A stretch of DNA of 64,000 bases from Nocardia jiangxiensis NBRC 101359 (GCF_000308615.1 NZ_BAGB01000040.1:62001-126000); one strand, 5' to 3'; shown: positions 45,031 through 54,166, counted from the stretch's first letter. Made by a program: numbers and translations. The notes: generated by a model from the sequence alone, not told the origin.

Positions 45031-46584
45031 TCAGCGTCCGGGCAGGAACCGGATGCTGCGGGCGATCGCCATCAGCGCGGGCTGCCAGGTGCTCTGCGGC
45101 AGCCCGAACGGCGGATCCAGATTCATCCAGCGCGTGGCCACCACACTCTGCGGTTCGGTGAATTTCAGCAGCCCGTCGGGACCGTGGCGGCGGCCCACGC
45201 CGGAAATGCCCATCCCGCCCATCGGCGCGGCGGTGGTGCCCCACGCCGGGGCGTACCCCTCATCGATGCAGACCGTGCCCGCGTGCAGGCGCTCGGCGAT
45301 GCGCTGTCCGTCCGCGGTGCTCGCGGCCCACACACTGGCATTGAGGCCGTACTCGGTGTCGTTGGCGCGGGTGATGGCCTCCTCCACCCCCGAGACCGGA
45401 TAGATCGACACCAGCGGGCCGAAGGTCTCGTTGCGGGCGCATTCCATCTCATCGCTCACCCCGGACAGCACCGTGGGTTCGAAGAACAGCGGCCCCAGAT
45501 CCGGGCGCGCGTTACCGCCGGCCAGCACCGTCGCGCCCTTGGACACCGCGTCGGCGACATGTTTGGTGACCGTCTCGAGTTGCGCGGCCGAGATCAGGCT
45601 GCCGATATCGGTCGAGAAGTCGTATGCCGCACCCAGGTTCGCCGCGCGCACCGCCGCGACGAACAGGTCGGTGAACTCCGCGGCCACCGTCGAGTCCACA
45701 TAGAGGCGTTCGATCGAGATGCACAGCTGCCCGGCGTTGGAGAAGCACGCGCGCACCGCCGCGCGAGCGGCCTTGGCCAGATCCGCCCCGCGCGCCACGA
45801 TCATCGGATTCTTCCCGCCCAGTTCGGCGGAGAAGCCGATCAGCCGGTCCCCGCACTGGCGCGCGAGGGTGCGGCCGGTCTCCGAGGAACCGGTGAACAT
45901 CAGATAGTCACACGACTGCACGATCTGGGTGCCCACCACCGCGCCCGGACCCGGGATCACCTGCAGCACATCGCGCGGCAGCCCCGCACGCAGGAGCAAC
46001 TCCACATTCGCCAGCGCCGAATACGGGGTCTGGCTGTCGGGTTTGACGATCACCGCGTTCCCGGCCGCCAGCGCGGGCAGCGCATCACCGATCGACAGCA
46101 GCATCGGATAGTTCCACGGCGCGATCACCCCGACCACACCCTTGGGCCGGGCATGCACCCCGGCGCGGTTCAGCAGCGGGAACGCACCCCGCACCCGCTG
46201 CGGGGCAAGCAGTTTCGGCGCGACGCGGGAGAAATAGCGGGCCGCGAACATCAGGCCCATGATCTCCTCCTGCGCGGCCCAGCGGGCCTTGCCGGATTCG
46301 GCCTGGATCACATCCATCAACTGTTCGCGCTGCTGCACCACCAGCGCGCGATACCGGTCCAGGACTTGCGCGCGTTCGGCGGGCGGGCGCGCGGCCCACT
46401 GCTGCTGGGCGGTGCGGGCGCGCTCGACCGCGGCGGTCACGTCGTCGGCGGCGCCGACGGGCACCTCACCGAGCACCTGGCCGGTGAACACCTCGGTGAT
46501 CGTGCGCGTCGCGTGAACCCCCGCGGAGTCGACCGCGGCGAATCCGGACAGGCGGGCGAATTCGGCGGGATCCGGTGCGGGCAT
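45031..46584 (-). CDS. Aldehyde dehydrogenase (succinate-semialdehyde dehydrogenase GabD2-like)
   Basis: A 517-residue aldehyde dehydrogenase of a different subgroup from the one at 42871. Seen: VIAPWNYPMLLSIGDALPAL, VKPDSQTPYSALAN, FTGSSETGRTLARQCGDRLI, ELGGKNPMIV (Glu) and FSNAGQLCISIERLYV (Cys). The CISIERLYV form is typical of GabD2/succinic-semialdehyde dehydrogenases, but substrate assignment by eye is weak. GGAGG lies 8 bases before ATG 46584. Monocistronic. Confidence 0.83.
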   Translation of the reverse strand: MPAPDPAEFARLSGFAAVDSAGVHATRTITEVFTGQVLGEVPVGAADDVTAAVERARTAQQQWAARPPAERAQVLDRYRALVVQQREQLMDVIQAESGKARWAAQEEIMGLMFAARYFSRVAPKLLAPQRVRGAFPLLNRAGVHARPKGVVGVIAPWNYPMLLSIGDALPALAAGNAVIVKPDSQTPYSALANVELLLRAGLPRDVLQVIPGPGAVVGTQIVQSCDYLMFTGSSETGRTLARQCGDRLIGFSAELGGKNPMIVARGADLAKAARAAVRACFSNAGQLCISIERLYVDSTVAAEFTDLFVAAVRAANLGAAYDFSTDIGSLISAAQLETVTKHVADAVSKGATVLAGGNARPDLGPLFFEPTVLSGVSDEMECARNETFGPLVSIYPVSGVEEAITRANDTEYGLNASVWAASTADGQRIAERLHAGTVCIDEGYAPAWGTTAAPMGGMGISGVGRRHGPDGLLKFTEPQSVVATRWMNLDPPFGLPQSTWQPALMAIARSIRFLPGR

Positions 46585-46700
46585 GAACAGGCCTCCTACT
46601 TATGAGTAACCGCGCGATACGCACAATCTACCGCGCCGCGCGCCCACCGATCGCCCCTCACCCGGGCGCATCCGCGCCGGTTCCGGGGGTAATGCCGGAT

Positions 46701-47330
46701 TCAGTTGCTCTGCAACGCTATTCGCACACCCAGCCCGACCAGTAGCGTGCCCATCGCCGCATCGATCACCTGCCGCACCCGGCGCCGGGTGAACACCCGG
46801 CGCAACGTCGCGATCCCCACCGCGAGCACCACGAACCACGCCAGGGTCACCACCGTGGCCGCCACCGCGACCTGCGCGGTGTCGGCCAGGCTCGGGGACG
46901 CGGGCAGGAACTGCGGCAGCAACGCGACGAAGAACACCGCCGCCTTCGGATTGAGCAGATTGTTCAGCAGCCCCTGCCGGAAACCCGCCCGCACCCCCAC
47001 CGGATCCGCCGAAACCTGCTCGGCGGCAGTGTCATAGGCCCCGCGCCGCGCGGCCAGCAACGCCCGCACCCCCAGATAACACAGGTACACCGCACCGGCG
47101 AGCTTGACCACGGTGAACGCCGCAGCCGAGGCCGCCAACAACCCGGCCACCCCCAGCCCGCTCAGCACCGCCCACACGAACACCCCCAGCGCCACCCCGG
47201 CCGCCGAAGCCATGCCCGCGCGCCGACCCGAGAGCATCGCGTTACGCGTGACGATCAGGAAATCCGGGCCCGGGGACATCGCACCCAGCAGCATCGCCCC
47301 ACCCACACCACAGACCTGCGCAATCGACAT
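46701..47330 (-). CDS. LysE/RhtB-family amino acid exporter
   Basis: A 209-residue, six-helix exporter. Seen: GAMSPGPDFLIVTRNAMLSG near residue 15-34, the LysE signature, RQGLLNNLLNPKAAVFFVALLPQF at about 115-138, and repeated hydrophobic helices. It likely exports an amino acid such as homoserine, threonine or leucine; the exact substrate cannot be told. ATG 47330 is used because the N-terminus then matches the family; an upstream ATG adds 19 polar residues. Confidence 0.87.
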   Translation of the reverse strand: MSIAQVCGVGGAMLLGAMSPGPDFLIVTRNAMLSGRRAGMASAAGVALGVFVWAVLSGLGVAGLLAASAAAFTVVKLAGAVYLCYLGVRALLAARRGAYDTAAEQVSADPVGVRAGFRQGLLNNLLNPKAAVFFVALLPQFLPASPSLADTAQVAVAATVVTLAWFVVLAVGIATLRRVFTRRRVRQVIDAAMGTLLVGLGVRIALQSN

Positions 47331-47494
47331 CACCGACCGAGTATACGAATCGCTGTAACACCGCAGTGCCCCAGACGTATTCGACAATTGCTGTCAAGAG
47401 TGCGGCCCGTGTCGGCCATTGTCCGTGGACCGGCCGCAACCTCGTCACAGAACGGTAATGTTGTGCCGAATCGCATGAGTCAGGAAGGCCGAGG

Positions 47495-47914
47495 ATGACC
47501 ATATCCAACGCAGGGGATCTCAACTGGCTGCTGGACGACCTCGTGGACCGCCTGGCCGGTGTGCGATACGCGGTGGTGCATTCCACCGACGGACTGGTGC
47601 TGGGCCGGTCCACCACGATGAGCCGGGAGGACGCCGAACACTTCGCCGCCATGTCCGCCACCCTCTACGGTCTGGCACGCAGCGCCGGAAGCCGTTTCGA
47701 CGGCGGCGGAGTACGCCAGGCGGTCATCGAACTGGACCGCGCGGTCTTGTTCGTCACCGCGGCCGGAGACAACGCGTGCATCGCCCTGCAGGCCACCGAC
47801 GACGCCAACCTCGGCATGGTCGCCTACGAGATGAACCTGACCGTGCAACGTCTCGGCAGCTTCCTGTCCACCGGCACCCGCGGCCCGATGCACGCGCCGC
47901 AGCGATCCTCATGA
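47495..47914 (+). CDS. Roadblock/LC7 protein of a conservon (CvnB-like)
   Basis: A 139-residue roadblock/LC7-domain protein: LNWLLDDLVDRLAGVRYAVV, STDGLVLGRSTTM, and the C-terminal GNIALQ-like GDNACIALQATDDANLGMVA. It is first gene of a three-gene conservon; the next starts in a 4-base ATGA overlap. Such proteins bind and regulate the small GTPase of the same operon. Confidence 0.87.
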   Translation: MTISNAGDLNWLLDDLVDRLAGVRYAVVHSTDGLVLGRSTTMSREDAEHFAAMSATLYGLARSAGSRFDGGGVRQAVIELDRAVLFVTAAGDNACIALQATDDANLGMVAYEMNLTVQRLGSFLSTGTRGPMHAPQRSS

Positions 47915-48285
47915 CCCGCCACGGCCACTCGTGGTACGACGACGACGCCGGACCACTGGTGCGTCCCTACGCGGTCACCCGGGGTCGCACCGTCGGCGCC
48001 GGACACGACCTGGATATGCTCACCCTCGTCGTCACCCCCGAGGCCGCACCCCGGCTGCGGCGCACCGAACCCGAATACGCGGCCATCGTGCGGGTGTGCC
48101 GCGCACCGCAATCGGTGGCCGAGGTCTCCGCACTGCTCAAACTGCCTCTGGCGGTGACCAAGATCCTGGTCGGGGACCTCATCGGCGAGGGACATCTGAC
48201 CTTCCGGGCACCGGTCGACACCGACGCCGGTCCCGGCGACCTGACCATCCTGCGAGCGGTCCTCGCCGGAATCCGAAAGCTCTGA
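47911..48285 (+). CDS. DUF742 protein of a conservon (CvnC-like)
   Basis: A 124-residue DUF742 protein with LVRPYAVTRGRTVGAGHDLD at the N-terminus and a winged-helix-like end (SVAEVSALLKLPLAVTKILV, GDLIGEGHLTF). It overlaps its neighbour upstream and is separated from the GTPase gene by 4 bases. Function unknown; conserved part of conservons. Confidence 0.87.
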   Translation: MTRHGHSWYDDDAGPLVRPYAVTRGRTVGAGHDLDMLTLVVTPEAAPRLRRTEPEYAAIVRVCRAPQSVAEVSALLKLPLAVTKILVGDLIGEGHLTFRAPVDTDAGPGDLTILRAVLAGIRKL

Positions 48286-48289
48286 ACCC

Positions 48290-48865
48290 GTGACCGATAC
48301 CCGAACCCTGGCCGCCTCGGTCAAAATCCTCGTCGCCGGTGGTTTCGGCGTCGGCAAGACCACCATGGTCTCCTCCCTCAGCGAGGTCACCCCGCTGCGC
48401 ACCGAGGAACTGATCACCGAAATATCCACCGGCGTGGACGATCTGTCCGGCGTGGAAGCCAAGACCACCACGACCGTCGCGCTGGACTTCGGCCGCATCA
48501 CCATCGACCACAACCTGGTGCTGTACCTGTTCGGCACGCCCGGACAGGACCGATTCTGGTTCCTGTGGGACGAACTCGCGCGCGGCGCGCTGGGCGCGAT
48601 CGTCATCGCCGACACCCGCAGGCTGGAGAACTCCTTCGCCGCGATCGACTACTTCGAACGTCGCGGGCTCGTCTTCGCGGTCGCGGTCAACTGTTTCGAC
48701 AACGCCCCGGTCTACACCCCCGACGAGGTCCGCGACGCACTGGACCTCGACGCGCAGGTGCCCGTCGTGCTGTGCGACGCGCGCGATCGCGGCTCGAGCA
48801 AAACCGTGCTGATGACCCTGGTACAGCATCTGATCCAGCGCGCCACCTCCGCAGGCGTGCGCTGA
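48290..48865 (+). CDS. Small GTPase of a conservon (CvnD-like)
   Basis: A 191-residue Ras-like GTPase. Seen: P-loop VAGGFGVGKTTMV at about 15-27, switch region with TTTTVALDFGRI, the Walker-B-like LFGTPGQDRFWFLWDEL and the guanine-specificity-like VNCFDN. With the two preceding genes it makes a cvnB-C-D unit. The sensor-kinase-like cvnA, usually first, is missing here. GTG 48290 start. Confidence 0.9.
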   Translation: MTDTRTLAASVKILVAGGFGVGKTTMVSSLSEVTPLRTEELITEISTGVDDLSGVEAKTTTTVALDFGRITIDHNLVLYLFGTPGQDRFWFLWDELARGALGAIVIADTRRLENSFAAIDYFERRGLVFAVAVNCFDNAPVYTPDEVRDALDLDAQVPVVLCDARDRGSSKTVLMTLVQHLIQRATSAGVR

Positions 48866-48910
48866 CCGGCGGCAACCGGGGATCCGGTGACCCTCGAGTG
48901 CTGTGCGCGA

Positions 48911-49600
48911 CTACCGGTCCGCGATATCGATCTCGGCGAACGAGCCGACCCAATGATGCGGCGGGCGCGGGGAATTGGGCTCTCCGGCCCGCGTGACACC
49001 CACCGCGCGCCAGCCCGCCGCCACGGCCGCGTCGAGTTCGTCGGGATGATCGGACACGAACAGGATCTGCGGTCCGCGCACCCCGATCGCCGAGGCGATC
49101 GCCGCATACGAGGCGGGTTCGCGTTTGGGGCCCGCGTTGGCCAGATCGAACCAGTCGCTGATCAACCCCGACAGATCCCCGCCGCGGGCGAAGGTGAACC
49201 AATCACGTTGATTGCGAACCGAACCCGAGGAATACACGTACAGTCGCGCACCCGCGCCATGCCACGCCCGCAACGCCGCCGGAGCGTCGGGGAAGAACTC
49301 CCCGTGCAAGGCGCCGGTGCGGAATCCCTCCCCGCAGATCAGCCCCTGCGCGGTCTTCAACGGCGCGGCCTTGACATCCGAATCGAGCCAGCCGCACAGG
49401 ATCTCGGCGACCTCACCCGTGCCCGCGTCCGCGCGCCCGGACAACTCCCGCACCCCCGCCAGCACCGGCGCGGCCGCATCGTCGCGATGCTGGGCCAGCC
49501 ACTGCGGCAACCGATCACGGGTGTAACCGTACAGATCCTCGCGCACCGCGCGCGTGGGGCTCGTGGTGCCCTCGATGTCCAGGACGATCGTGACGTTCAC
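48911..49600 (-). CDS. mtnC: Acireductone synthase (enolase-phosphatase E1)
   Basis: A 229-residue HAD-superfamily enzyme of methionine salvage that converts diketo-5-methylthiopentyl-1-phosphate to acireductone. Seen: the HAD motif I VLDIEGTTSPTRAV (DxE form typical of MtnC) at about 6-20, motif II YVYSSGSVRNQRDWF, and motif III/IV GPKREPASY with ILFVSDHPDELDAA. GTG start 49600 in a 4-base overlap with mtnD. Last gene of the mtn operon. Confidence 0.92.
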   Translation of the reverse strand: MNVTIVLDIEGTTSPTRAVREDLYGYTRDRLPQWLAQHRDDAAAPVLAGVRELSGRADAGTGEVAEILCGWLDSDVKAAPLKTAQGLICGEGFRTGALHGEFFPDAPAALRAWHGAGARLYVYSSGSVRNQRDWFTFARGGDLSGLISDWFDLANAGPKREPASYAAIASAIGVRGPQILFVSDHPDELDAAVAAGWRAVGVTRAGEPNSPRPPHHWVGSFAEIDIADR

Positions 49601-50166
49601 GCCGCGAGCAGCTCATCCAGCGTCGGGAAGCCCTCCCCGATCCGGTCACCGGTGAAATCGCCGACCCAGCCGTCCTTCTCCTCGAAGAACCGGATCGCCA
49701 GGAAATCCGGGCGCACACCCATATCGAACCAGTGCTTGGTGCCCGCCGGAACCGACACCAGATCCCCCGCCTCGCACACCACCGCGACCACCTCACCGTC
49801 CAGATGCAGGTAGAAACAGCCACGTCCGGCGGCGAAGAAACGCACCTCGTCCTCCGCGTGCCGATGCTCGGCCAGGAACCTCCCACGCGCCGCGGTGGCG
49901 GTCTGCGGCCACTGCGGGTCATCGTCGTCGGGGTGGATACGCGCGACATCGATGTGCTGATAGCGGCCCTCGGTATTGAGATCAGCTATGCGCGAGGCGT
50001 ATTCGGCCAGGATGTCTTCGGTGGCCGCGCGCTGATCGGCCGGCAGCGGCCACCGGTCGAACGCGATGCCGCGCCGCGACAGCTCCGCCCCGATCACCTC
50101 CGGATCGGTGGTACGCAACACGACCTGCTCGGCGGCAGTATCGGACATCACTTGCAGCACAGTCAT
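49597..50166 (-). CDS. mtnD: Acireductone dioxygenase
   Basis: A 189-residue cupin. Metal ligands are visible in EHRHAEDEVRFF (His, His, Glu) at about 96-107 and in AGTKHWFDMG (His), as in ARD enzymes. It oxidises acireductone to the keto-acid precursor of methionine (Fe form) or to the off-pathway product (Ni form). ATG 50166 lies 2 bases after the mtnA-mtnB stop and overlaps mtnC, so the three genes form a tight operon. GGGAGC is the ribosome site. Confidence 0.93.
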   Translation of the reverse strand: MTVLQVMSDTAAEQVVLRTTDPEVIGAELSRRGIAFDRWPLPADQRAATEDILAEYASRIADLNTEGRYQHIDVARIHPDDDDPQWPQTATAARGRFLAEHRHAEDEVRFFAAGRGCFYLHLDGEVVAVVCEAGDLVSVPAGTKHWFDMGVRPDFLAIRFFEEKDGWVGDFTGDRIGEGFPTLDELLAA

Positions 50167-50168
50167 TT

Positions 50169-51806
50169 TCAGCTCCCTCTCGCAACCGACGGCACGCCGA
50201 TCTCCCGGCGGCCGGTCAACGTCACCAGCTCACACATCGCCTCGAGACATTCGGCGCGATCGCGAGCCTGGGCCAGGCTCGCACCCCACGCGGTGATGCC
50301 GTGCCCGGCGATGAACAATACCGGCGGGAGCTGTGGATCCTCCAGCAGACGACGTTCGATCTCCGCACCGATCCGCGCGACGTCGGCATGATTGACCAGT
50401 ACCGGCACTCGCACCGAATCGGTCGCCCCGAGCCCCTTGATCAGCTCATAGCCGCTGAACCGCAACGCATCCTGGCCCGCGCTGATCGACACGGCAGTGG
50501 CATGCGGCGGATGCACATGCACCACCGCCGACGCGCCCGTGGCACGGTAGATCGCGGTGTGAATGGCCGTCTCGGCCGAGGCCCGACGATCCCCGGCCAG
50601 ATGCGCCGAATCAGCGACCCGCACCCGCACCATATCGCCCACGCCCAATTCCCCCTTGGACAATCCGCTACCGGTGATCACCGCGGAGTCATCGACGCGC
50701 ACCGAGATGTTCCCCGCTGTGCCCGGCATCCAGCCCTGCGCGTACAACTCGCGCGCGATCGCCGCGATCCCTTCCCCCGCAACGGTTTCCGCGTCCGGCT
50801 CACTGCTGTATCCCACATCGTTCCCGCTGATGTGGACCACGCCGTTCTCGGTGACCACGGCGGTGACCAGATCCGGCGGAGTCACATCGAACGCCGGATT
50901 GAACACCGCGGTCCCCGCCGGAGCCGTTGGGACACCGGCGATTTCGGTGATCTCCGCGGCCGCGCGTTCCTCCACCACGATCTGCGCGCCGGTCGCGGTT
51001 CCCGGATCCCGGGTGGATTCCGGCGCGACCACCACGAATGGGATCCCGTGCCGCGCCGCCGCCAGAGCCAGGGCGTAGGTGCCGATCTTGTTCGCCACCG
51101 CACCGTCGGCAGTGATGCGATCCGCGCCCACCAGCACGCAGTCCACCTGCCCGGTCGCGATCGCCCACGCCGCCGCGGAATCGATCGTGAGCCTATGCGC
51201 GATACCGGCCTCGGCCAGCTCCCACGCGGTGAGCCGCGCGCCTTGCAGCAGCGGACGCGTCTCGTCCACCAGCACCGACTCGATCGCTTCGCGCGCGGCC
51301 AGCGTCCGGATCGCACCCAGCGCGGTACCGAATGCGGTCGTGGCGAGCCGACCGGTATTGCAGTGCGTGAGCACCCGCAACGGGCGATCCGGGCACAACC
51401 GCTGCACCAGATCCGCGGCATGTTCGGCCGCGGCACGATTGACCCGCCCGTCCTGTTCCAACAGCGCGTGCGCCTCGGCCAGCACCGCCCGCGCACCATG
51501 CGGCAGTTGCGCGAACGCCCGCTGCACAGCCCAGGACAGATTCACCGCAGTCGGGCGAGCCGCCGCGATCCGCTGCGCCTCGGCCAGCACCGCCGCCTCA
51601 TCGCCTTCATGCGCGAACGCGGCCAGAGCCACCCCGAACGCACCCGCCACCCCGATCGCCGGAGCTCCCCGCACCGCCAGCGTGGCGATCGCGTCGATGA
51701 CCTGATCGACCGTGGTGATCCGCAGCCACCGCAATTCCCCGGGCAACGCCCGCTGATCGATGACGACCAGCGCGCCCCGATCCCACGAAATCGAACTCTC
51801 ACCCAT
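50169..51806 (-). CDS. mtnA-mtnB: Bifunctional methylthioribose-1-phosphate isomerase / methylthioribulose-1-phosphate dehydratase fusion
   Basis: A 545-residue fusion. Residues about 1-325 are MtnA: RTTTVDQ-type start (RITTVDQVIDAIATLAVRGA), catalytic Cys in LTHCNTGRLAT and Asp in LVGADRITADG, PAFDVTPPDLV. Residues about 345-545 are MtnB, a class II aldolase-fold dehydratase: GWMPGTAGNISVRV, HVHPPHATAVS (Zn His pair) and IAGHGITAWG (third His). The two catalyse consecutive steps of the 5-methylthioadenosine salvage pathway. ATG 51806 is chosen; TTG 51839 or GTG between are alternatives. Confidence 0.92.
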   Translation of the reverse strand: MGESSISWDRGALVVIDQRALPGELRWLRITTVDQVIDAIATLAVRGAPAIGVAGAFGVALAAFAHEGDEAAVLAEAQRIAAARPTAVNLSWAVQRAFAQLPHGARAVLAEAHALLEQDGRVNRAAAEHAADLVQRLCPDRPLRVLTHCNTGRLATTAFGTALGAIRTLAAREAIESVLVDETRPLLQGARLTAWELAEAGIAHRLTIDSAAAWAIATGQVDCVLVGADRITADGAVANKIGTYALALAAARHGIPFVVVAPESTRDPGTATGAQIVVEERAAAEITEIAGVPTAPAGTAVFNPAFDVTPPDLVTAVVTENGVVHISGNDVGYSSEPDAETVAGEGIAAIARELYAQGWMPGTAGNISVRVDDSAVITGSGLSKGELGVGDMVRVRVADSAHLAGDRRASAETAIHTAIYRATGASAVVHVHPPHATAVSISAGQDALRFSGYELIKGLGATDSVRVPVLVNHADVARIGAEIERRLLEDPQLPPVLFIAGHGITAWGASLAQARDRAECLEAMCELVTLTGRREIGVPSVARGS

Positions 51807-51977
51807 CCGCGCGAACACCCTCAGACCCGAACCCGACAACCTCGATCAACCGTATCGAACCCGCACACACCCGACCCCGCCAGGTTTGCGCTCACCCCGA
51901 TCACTACGACGGCCGCGATGATGAACCGCGCCCGCGTTACCACCACGGCCTCGAAGGCGGCCGGTACTGTGCTCGGC

Positions 51978-52412
51978 ATGCGCACCGAGCCGACCGCACT
52001 GCTCATCGACACCGTCGCCTGGGTGCTGATCGAGGACGGCCGGATCCTGTGCGCGCGCCCGCGAGGCAAGGACATCTTCTACATTCCCGGCGGCAAACGC
52101 GAAGGCGCGGAAACCGATCCGCAGACCCTGCTACGCGAGATCGATGAGGAACTCACCGTCGCACTATTGCCGGACACTGTCGTCCACGTGGGCACCTATG
52201 AGGCCGAATTACACGGTCCCACACCGGGTTCGGTGCGCATGGCGTGCTACACAGCCGACCATACCGGCGCCCTGGCGCCCAGCAGCGAGATCGCCGAGAT
52301 CGCGTGGTTCACCTACCTGGACCGCGATCGTGTCCCGCCGGTCGATCAGCTGCTGTTCGACGATCTGGTCGCGCGCGGCATGCTGCCCGCGCGACCGAAC
52401 CTCAGCTACTGA
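51978..52412 (+). CDS. NUDIX hydrolase
   Basis: A 144-residue NUDIX protein. The NUDIX box is GGKREGAETDPQTLLREIDE followed by ELTV: the Gly, Glu, REIDEE catalytic helix is complete, with Thr where the final Gly is usual. It hydrolyses a nucleoside diphosphate derivative; the substrate is not deducible. It is divergent from the mtn operon, with 171 bases between. Confidence 0.87.
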   Translation: MRTEPTALLIDTVAWVLIEDGRILCARPRGKDIFYIPGGKREGAETDPQTLLREIDEELTVALLPDTVVHVGTYEAELHGPTPGSVRMACYTADHTGALAPSSEIAEIAWFTYLDRDRVPPVDQLLFDDLVARGMLPARPNLSY

Positions 52413-52609
52413 TCCCACCCTGCGCGCATTCGATTCCGCACCATCGGTGCGTTCGTCACGCCGTCGACCAAACTAGAACGAGTTGCGAGCGAATTTCAGT
52501 GCACGATTGTTTCCTGAAATCCTCGGATAAATAGTCTATAGAGGCATTTGACCGCCCGTAATCCGATCCCCCCTCTCGATTTGTGTACTCCGAGTCGCTA
52601 GCCTGAATA

Positions 52610-52623
52610 TGAAACGTGTTCTA
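52610..52623 (+). promoter_or_regulatory. KstR-type operator upstream of the nitronate monooxygenase
   Basis: TGAAACGTGTTCTA fits the mycobacterial KstR consensus TnnAACnnGTTnnA exactly. It ends 55 bases before the ATG. The motif recurs at 56419, sharing 12 of 14 bases. Confidence 0.6.
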
Positions 52624-52678
52624 GTGTTATGCGGCGAGACTTTCCAGCGCCGGAAAACCAGAGGAGTACTTCAACGCC

Positions 52679-53800
52679 ATGCGTACCGAGATCTGCGAAC
52701 GACTGGGCATCGACGTTCCCATCTTCGCCTTCACCCACTGCCGTGACGTCGCCGCCGCCGTGAGCAACGCCGGCGGGATCGGCGTGCTCGGCGCGGTCGG
52801 ATTCACCGCCGAGGAGCTCGAGGTCGAACTGGCCTGGCTCGACGAGCACGTGCAGGGCGTCTACGGCGTGGACCTGGTCATCCCCTCCAAATACGAGGGC
52901 AAGGGCGCGGACGGGCTGAGCCCCGACGAGCTGGAAGCCAAACTCGCCGAGATGGTCCCCCAGGGCCACCGCGACTTCGCCGAGAAGCTCCTCAACGACC
53001 ACAACGTCCCGCACCTGCCCGAAGGCGAGCACCACCACCAGCTGCTGGGCTGGACCGCCACCACCGCGGGCCCGCAGGTCGAGGTCATCCTGCGCCACCC
53101 CAAGGCCAAGCTGGTGGCCAACGCGCTGGGCACCCCGCCCGAGGACATCGTCAAGCAGGTCCAGGATTCGGGCCGGTTGATCGGCGCACTGTGCGGTTCG
53201 GTCAAGCACGCGCTCAACCACAAGCGCGCGGGCCTGGACTTCGTGGTCATGCAGGGCACCGAGGGCGGCGGGCACTGCGGTGAGATCTCCTCGCTGGTGC
53301 TGTGGCCGCAGGTCATCGACGCGATCGGCGACCTGCCCGCCCTCGCGGCCGGTGGTATCGGCAACGGCCGCCAGATCGCCGCCGCGATGGCCATGGGTGC
53401 GGCCGGAGCGTGGACCGGCTCGCTGTGGCTCACCGTCGAGGAGGCCAATGTGCCGCCCGCGCAGATGCAGTCCTACATCGATGCCACCAGCCACGACACC
53501 GTGCGCTCGCGCTCGTGGACCGGCAAGCCCGCCCGCATGCTGCGCAACGACTGGACCGAGGCGTGGGAGAACCCCGAGAACCCGGACCCGCTGCCCATGC
53601 CGCTGCAGATGATGGTCGCGCTGGACGGCGTCAAGCGCGGGCACCGCTACCCCGAGGCCGCCAAGGACGTCAACTTCAACCCCGTCGGCCAGGTCGTGGG
53701 CCTGATGAACAAGGTCGAGCGCACCTCGGACCTCATGCAGCGCCTCATCGAGGAATACCTCGAATCCTGCGAGCGCCTGAACAAGCTCAACAACGGCTGA
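52679..53800 (+). CDS. Nitronate monooxygenase-family flavoprotein (Rv1533-like)
   Basis: A 373-residue FMN-binding TIM barrel. Seen: RLGIDVPIFAFTHCRDVAAA at the N-terminus, AAVSNAGGIGVLGAV, VMQGTEGGGHCGEISSL (the FMN-phosphate loop and catalytic-His region) and LAAGGIGNGRQIAAAMAMGA. It resembles M. tuberculosis Rv1533 more than true 2-nitropropane dioxygenases, and the real substrate may be an enoyl or nitro compound. Its promoter carries a KstR-type site, hinting at the sterol/lipid regulon. GGAG lies 12 bases before ATG. Ends at a strong hairpin. Confidence 0.87.
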   Translation: MRTEICERLGIDVPIFAFTHCRDVAAAVSNAGGIGVLGAVGFTAEELEVELAWLDEHVQGVYGVDLVIPSKYEGKGADGLSPDELEAKLAEMVPQGHRDFAEKLLNDHNVPHLPEGEHHHQLLGWTATTAGPQVEVILRHPKAKLVANALGTPPEDIVKQVQDSGRLIGALCGSVKHALNHKRAGLDFVVMQGTEGGGHCGEISSLVLWPQVIDAIGDLPALAAGGIGNGRQIAAAMAMGAAGAWTGSLWLTVEEANVPPAQMQSYIDATSHDTVRSRSWTGKPARMLRNDWTEAWENPENPDPLPMPLQMMVALDGVKRGHRYPEAAKDVNFNPVGQVVGLMNKVERTSDLMQRLIEEYLESCERLNKLNNG

Positions 53801-53820
53801 GTTCCACACCCGCACAACGC

Positions 53821-53857
53821 GATTGCGCCGCCCCCGGATGCCGGGGACGGCGCAATC
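53821..53857 (+). terminator. Terminator after the nitronate monooxygenase
   Basis: Stem GATTGCGCCG/CGGCGCAATC (10 bp), one C-A mismatch, then CCCCGG/CCGGGG around ATG. Starts 21 bases after the stop. Confidence 0.8.
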
Positions 53858-54043
53858 GGTCGTTTACGGCCCCGATCCCGCCGGATAGGCATGTGGGTCC
53901 CGTGGCGCGAAAAGTCGCGCTGAGCCCGACTGCACGGGGGCGGGTTGACCGATTCGAGTGAATGCTCAGCGTTGTTGCGGCGCTGATTGTTTCATGAGCG
54001 GCTGTGCGGGATGAAGGTGTCGCGGCCGGTGCGGAGTTCAGAG

Positions 54044-54074
54044 TTGACATCGAACCTGTCCGGTGAGCTACGGT
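54044..54074 (+). promoter_or_regulatory. Candidate promoter upstream of the leader ORF
   Basis: TTGACA (54044-54049) with TACGGT (54069-54074) after a 19-base spacer, the clearest sigma70-like pair in the 450-base gene-poor stretch 53801-54254. The transcript would begin right at the small reading frame at 54083. Confidence 0.4.
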
Positions 54075-54082
54075 GTGAGGCG

Positions 54083-54139
54083 ATGACTACCGGGACGGCG
54101 TTGCGCCACACACGGATGGGTTACCCGGTGCTGTTCTGA
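54083..54139 (+). CDS. Possible 18-residue leader peptide
   Basis: The frame MTTGTALRHTRMGYPVLF begins at ATG 54083, with GAGG 5 bases upstream, and stops at 54137-54139. A perfect hairpin follows 7 bases later, and the dienelactone hydrolase gene starts 115 bases downstream. The arrangement looks like a leader-peptide attenuator or conserved small ORF. No repeated regulatory codon (Cys, Trp, Leu, Arg run) is obvious, so the signal it would sense is not apparent. Low certainty. Confidence 0.35.
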   Translation: MTTGTALRHTRMGYPVLF

Positions 54140-54146
54140 GCGCCGC

Positions 54147-54166
54147 GCGGGCCGGTGTCGGCCCGC
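54147..54166 (+). terminator. Hairpin after the leader ORF (possible attenuator)
   Basis: Perfect 8-bp stem GCGGGCCG/CGGCCCGC with GTGT loop, between the leader ORF and the dienelactone hydrolase gene. No T-tract. Confidence 0.45.
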
